From a virus: a stretch of 53,782 nt of DNA. The notes below the pieces were generated by a model. That model saw only the letters and a list, made by a program, of their open reading frames with translations, did no database searches and was not told where the DNA came from. Positions 51,837 to 53,782 of the stretch are shown here, piece by piece (position 1 is the stretch's first letter; every line of letters starts with the position of its first letter). The translations under genes were made by a program, and so were the position numbers. Where the stretch lies: positions 1 through 53,782 of the IMG/VR virus record IMGVR_UViG_3300034375_007338. The stretch is one strand, 5' to 3'.

Positions 51837-53071
51837 TGGATGCGCTCCCCGGTACGCCCGTCGAAGATGAGTTCGCCGCCGAGGCAGTCGATCTCGTGGT
51901 TGACTGCCTCTTGGTCTCCATCACCGTCAATGTCGAGCATGATCTTGAGGCGCACGCCGACCGACGCGCAGTTACGGAAGACGATGCGGCCCGTTTTGGT
52001 GCCGTTGAGCGCGCCGTAGTCCTTGTCGATCGTGATCCAGGGGTGTTGGTGGTCCCGCGCAATGAACGCGCAATCCTCGAACAGGACCTCGTCCACGGAG
52101 CGGATCGAAGCCAACGAGCGGTCACCTTTGGTAAAGTCGAAGAGGCAGTTCCTGAGCCGCACCTCCCGCATCATGCTCTGATTCACGAGCGGAAGGTTGC
52201 CTTGTGAAGGCGTCACAACCAAGCCCCCGGTGCTGCGCTTACCGTCTGACCGAGGCGTCGTCCACTCGCAGACGAAGCTGGAGTTTTCGATGTAGAGCTT
52301 GCCCGGAAACTGAGACGTGCCGGGGTCAAAGTAGGTCAGGTTGAAGCTCGGGCGCGTACCCTTGTAGCCACAGTCCACGAAGTGGCAGTCCGAGACCGCG
52401 TGGTACGGGGAGGCTTCGTATGGCATGTTGTCGCCCGAGTACTGCTGATAGGGCAGGGGGCGGTACGCCCATTGCGCTCCTTGAGACCCGACTCGGAGGA
52501 ACGTGCAGCCATCGAGCGTCGTGTTGCCGCTCGGAGAGACGTACAAGCCGTGCTCTTGGGTGATCTCCGTGAAGTCGCAGTCGATGAACGAACGGTCGGG
52601 AGCGTTGTACTCGCGGGTGCCCCACTTGAGCTGACGGGCGTCCAACCCTGACGCTACGCCGATGTTCTTCCAGGTGTAGCTACCGCCCCGGCGTACCAGT
52701 TGACCCTTGTGGAGGTTGCTCGACCACTGGTTGTAGCCCCTGGGGACAACCGAAGACAGGTCCGACCATACGAGGTCTTGACCCAGCTTCCAGTCGTTCG
52801 CGCGGATGTCACCCAGGGCCGCTACGTCCTCGCGAGGGGCTCGACTTTGCCGCAGTACCGGAAGACGCACCAGCTTGTTCGTCGTCGGGTCGGATCCGAT
52901 GCACGCAAGCGCGTTGAAGTCTCCAGGCTCCGGTCCAGGCTCCGGTCCAGGCTCCGGTCCAGGCTCCGGTCCAGGCTCCGGCGGTGATTGAAGGTATGCC
53001 TCGACACGCCCAAGTCGCGCCTCAAGCGCGTCCACTCGTGCCTTTGTCGGCACCTCTACGTTCTCTTGCAT
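51833..53071 (-). CDS. right-handed beta-helix fibre protein, 412 aa
   Basis: N-terminal coiled coil (residues 10-28), then a GPEP repeat linker (about 32-50), then a beta-helix domain with short turns (FIDCDF, LDGCTF, VSDCHFVDC, LRNCLFDF, FEDCAF, FRNCA). The pattern resembles pectate-lyase-like tailspike folds, but no active-site pair is visible. It is the first gene of the packaging operon, far from the tail genes on the other strand, and may be a second adhesin. Confidence 0.75.
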   Translation of the reverse strand: MQENVEVPTKARVDALEARLGRVEAYLQSPPEPGPEPGPEPGPEPGPEPGDFNALACIGSDPTTNKLVRLPVLRQSRAPREDVAALGDIRANDWKLGQDLVWSDLSSVVPRGYNQWSSNLHKGQLVRRGGSYTWKNIGVASGLDARQLKWGTREYNAPDRSFIDCDFTEITQEHGLYVSPSGNTTLDGCTFLRVGSQGAQWAYRPLPYQQYSGDNMPYEASPYHAVSDCHFVDCGYKGTRPSFNLTYFDPGTSQFPGKLYIENSSFVCEWTTPRSDGKRSTGGLVVTPSQGNLPLVNQSMMREVRLRNCLFDFTKGDRSLASIRSVDEVLFEDCAFIARDHQHPWITIDKDYGALNGTKTGRIVFRNCASVGVRLKIMLDIDGDGDQEAVNHEIDCLGGELIFDGRTGERIQ

Positions 53072-53136
53072 AGGGGCCAGCCTACACCGCCTTGCAGACC
53101 TAAGAGGAAATTTTTGTGTGTGTGTGGGATCTCCCT

Positions 53137-53190
53137 TTTGTGCAGGGACTCCCCTTTGTGTAGGGACTCCCCTTTGTGTAGGGACTCCCC
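53137..53190. repeat. three tandem 18-bp units
   Basis: TTTGTGYAGGGACTCCCC three times, with only one C/T difference. The GGGACTCCCC core can form a small hairpin, or on duplex DNA an operator-like site. Confidence 0.9.
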
Positions 53191-53297
53191 CTCTATTTTT
53201 GTGTGTGTGGTCCCGCTCTCCTTCTTTTTTGTGTGTGTGGGAGGAGCGTCTAATACGGATGTTATCAAAAAATTAGCGTATCCGATAAGCTATTCGC

Positions 53298-53340
53298 TAA
53301 GGGATAGACCCGTCTAATGTATAGACTAGTCTATCCCTTA
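53298..53340. promoter_or_regulatory. 12-bp perfect inverted repeat
   Basis: TAAGGGATAGAC (53298-53309) and GTCTATCCCTTA (53329-53340) are exact reverse complements, and a nested GTCTA/TAGAC lies in the 19-base spacer. Located at the end of the small membrane gene, it could be a terminator for the minus-strand pair or an operator for the packaging promoter. Confidence 0.65.
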
Positions 53341-53348
53341 TCTGTTAG

Positions 53349-53456
53349 CTACTCCGGTCCCTTATACCATAGGGGCATAAGCGCTGCAGCGATACCGACT
53401 ACGATAAACGCTATGCCGTAGACTATTAGCATAGTCAATTGAATGGCTTCCATCAT
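53349..53456 (-). CDS. small predicted membrane protein, 35 aa
   Basis: ATG 53456 overlaps the stop of the 154-residue gene (ATGA). One hydrophobic helix spans residues about 6-31 (QLTMLIVYGIAFIVVGIAAALMPLWY) and the tail is KGPE. It is too short for most gene callers. Its pairing with a soluble helical partner could be a two-component effector or lysis-type system, but only topology is visible. Confidence 0.6.
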   Translation of the reverse strand: MMEAIQLTMLIVYGIAFIVVGIAAALMPLWYKGPE

Positions 53457-53782
53457 TTCCGGAACGTCTCCTCAACGATGCGCCTACCCTTAGCTTGTTC
53501 GAGACGCTCAATAGTAATACTATCGGTCCCCCTAGCCAAACCACTAGTGCGACTAGTCCGCAACGGGTTAGGGTTCGGGACTAGTTGAGTGTCAAGAAGG
53601 TCTTCGTCCTGGTAGACGAGGTCCTTCGTGGTCTTCGTCCACCTGGAAGCTTGGGTCAGAACGGCATCGCGCTCATCCAGGATGAGATGGTCGGCAGCGT
53701 GAAGGAGCCCCAGGACGACGTGGAGGTCGTCCGCGCACTTGACGGCGTGCTCGTTATTCAGAACACGGATCAAGTCTACTGC
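53453..53782 (-). CDS. hypothetical protein, C-terminal part (continues at 1-434)
   Basis: This is the right-end part of the 154-residue protein, covering about residues 46-154, cut by the end of the window. It ends ...RRIVEETFRK. In the shared 299 bases the encoded residues are identical to the left copy. The N-terminal 45 residues are only present at the left end. Confidence 0.85.
   Translation of the reverse strand, partial: AVDLIRVLNNEHAVKCADDLHVVLGLLHAADHLILDERDAVLTQASRWTKTTKDLVYQDEDLLDTQLVPNPNPLRTSRTSGLARGTDSITIERLEQAKGRRIVEETFRK
53484..53782. repeat. right copy of near-identical 299-bp terminal direct repeat
   Basis: Aligns base for base to 1-299 with 11 mismatches. It ends exactly at the end of the window, which suggests an overlap of contig ends rather than a free-standing gene duplication, but the divergence shows two different molecules or copies contributed. 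Confidence 0.95.

Larger units (their letters stand above)
53072..53348. other. non-coding leader with GT-rich and 18-bp repeats
   Basis: It lies upstream of the minus-strand packaging operon. Three tracts of TTTTTGTGTGTGTGG (near 53111, 53196 and 53225) surround three tandem 18-bp units (53137-53154, 53155-53172, 53173-53190; TTTGTGYAGGGACTCCCC), each containing a self-complementary GGGACTCCCC core. The stretch should hold the promoter of the packaging operon. No gene is supported. Confidence 0.65.

Noticed and set aside
53056-53268. Minus-strand frame with GESLHK repeats
   Set aside because: The repeats come from the 18-bp tandem units and the frame overlaps the fibre gene start.

Overview
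The window is an almost complete genome of a tailed double-stranded DNA phage (Caudoviricetes) with siphovirus architecture. It carries a portal, an XkdF-like protease, a lambda gpE-like capsid, a tail tube protein, a G/GT frameshifted chaperone, a 1419-residue tape measure, an NlpC/P60 tail peptidase, a J-like hub and a large terminase. The first and last 299 bases are near-identical direct repeats, so the contig probably closes into a circle of about 53.48 kb. No integrase, tRNA or rRNA gene was seen. The host cannot be named. A lipoprotein-type signal and the high GC of the genes suggest a Gram-negative host, but this is inference.

Layout. (1) An accessory region runs across the junction (about 53,072-53,782 and 1-4,700). 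It holds small minus-strand genes, tandem repeats, a dense array of hairpins and CCCCTAGGGG palindromes (1,480-2,840), an AT-rich stretch (3,080-3,340) and a GP88/DUF7227-like gene. (2) Positions 4,736-8,813 hold a plus-strand run of tightly overlapping small genes, mostly of unknown function, with an XRE regulator and three tiny predicted membrane proteins. (3) Positions 8,886-19,125 are the replication and recombination module: AEP primase-SF3 helicase, RecB/Cas4-like nuclease, SNF2-like helicase, a putative DNA-binding protein, family A DNA polymerase and RuvC-like resolvase. (4) Positions 19,122-21,622 form a minus-strand cassette: portal, a neck-like protein and a membrane-anchored PAS protein. 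(5) Positions 21,676-27,063 hold protease/scaffold, decoration, capsid, connector and tail tube genes. (6) Positions 27,150-48,007 hold the tail: chaperones, tape measure, an RcGTA/lambda-like tip, a 2050-residue modular beta-helix fibre, then a lipoprotein, an SGNH hydrolase and an HExxH protein. (7) Positions 47,982-53,071 are a minus-strand packaging operon (fibre, basic proteins, putative TerS, Lar-like, HNH, TerL, zinc ribbon).

The likely logic is early expression of region 2, replication by region 3, and late expression of four structural blocks separated by hairpins and divergent promoters. The capsid and tail tube genes, which should be the most highly expressed, are each followed directly by a strong hairpin. 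The most unusual parts are the hairpin array, whose stems show compensatory changes, and the terminal repeats, which differ at 11 positions that are all synonymous in a conserved 154-residue protein.
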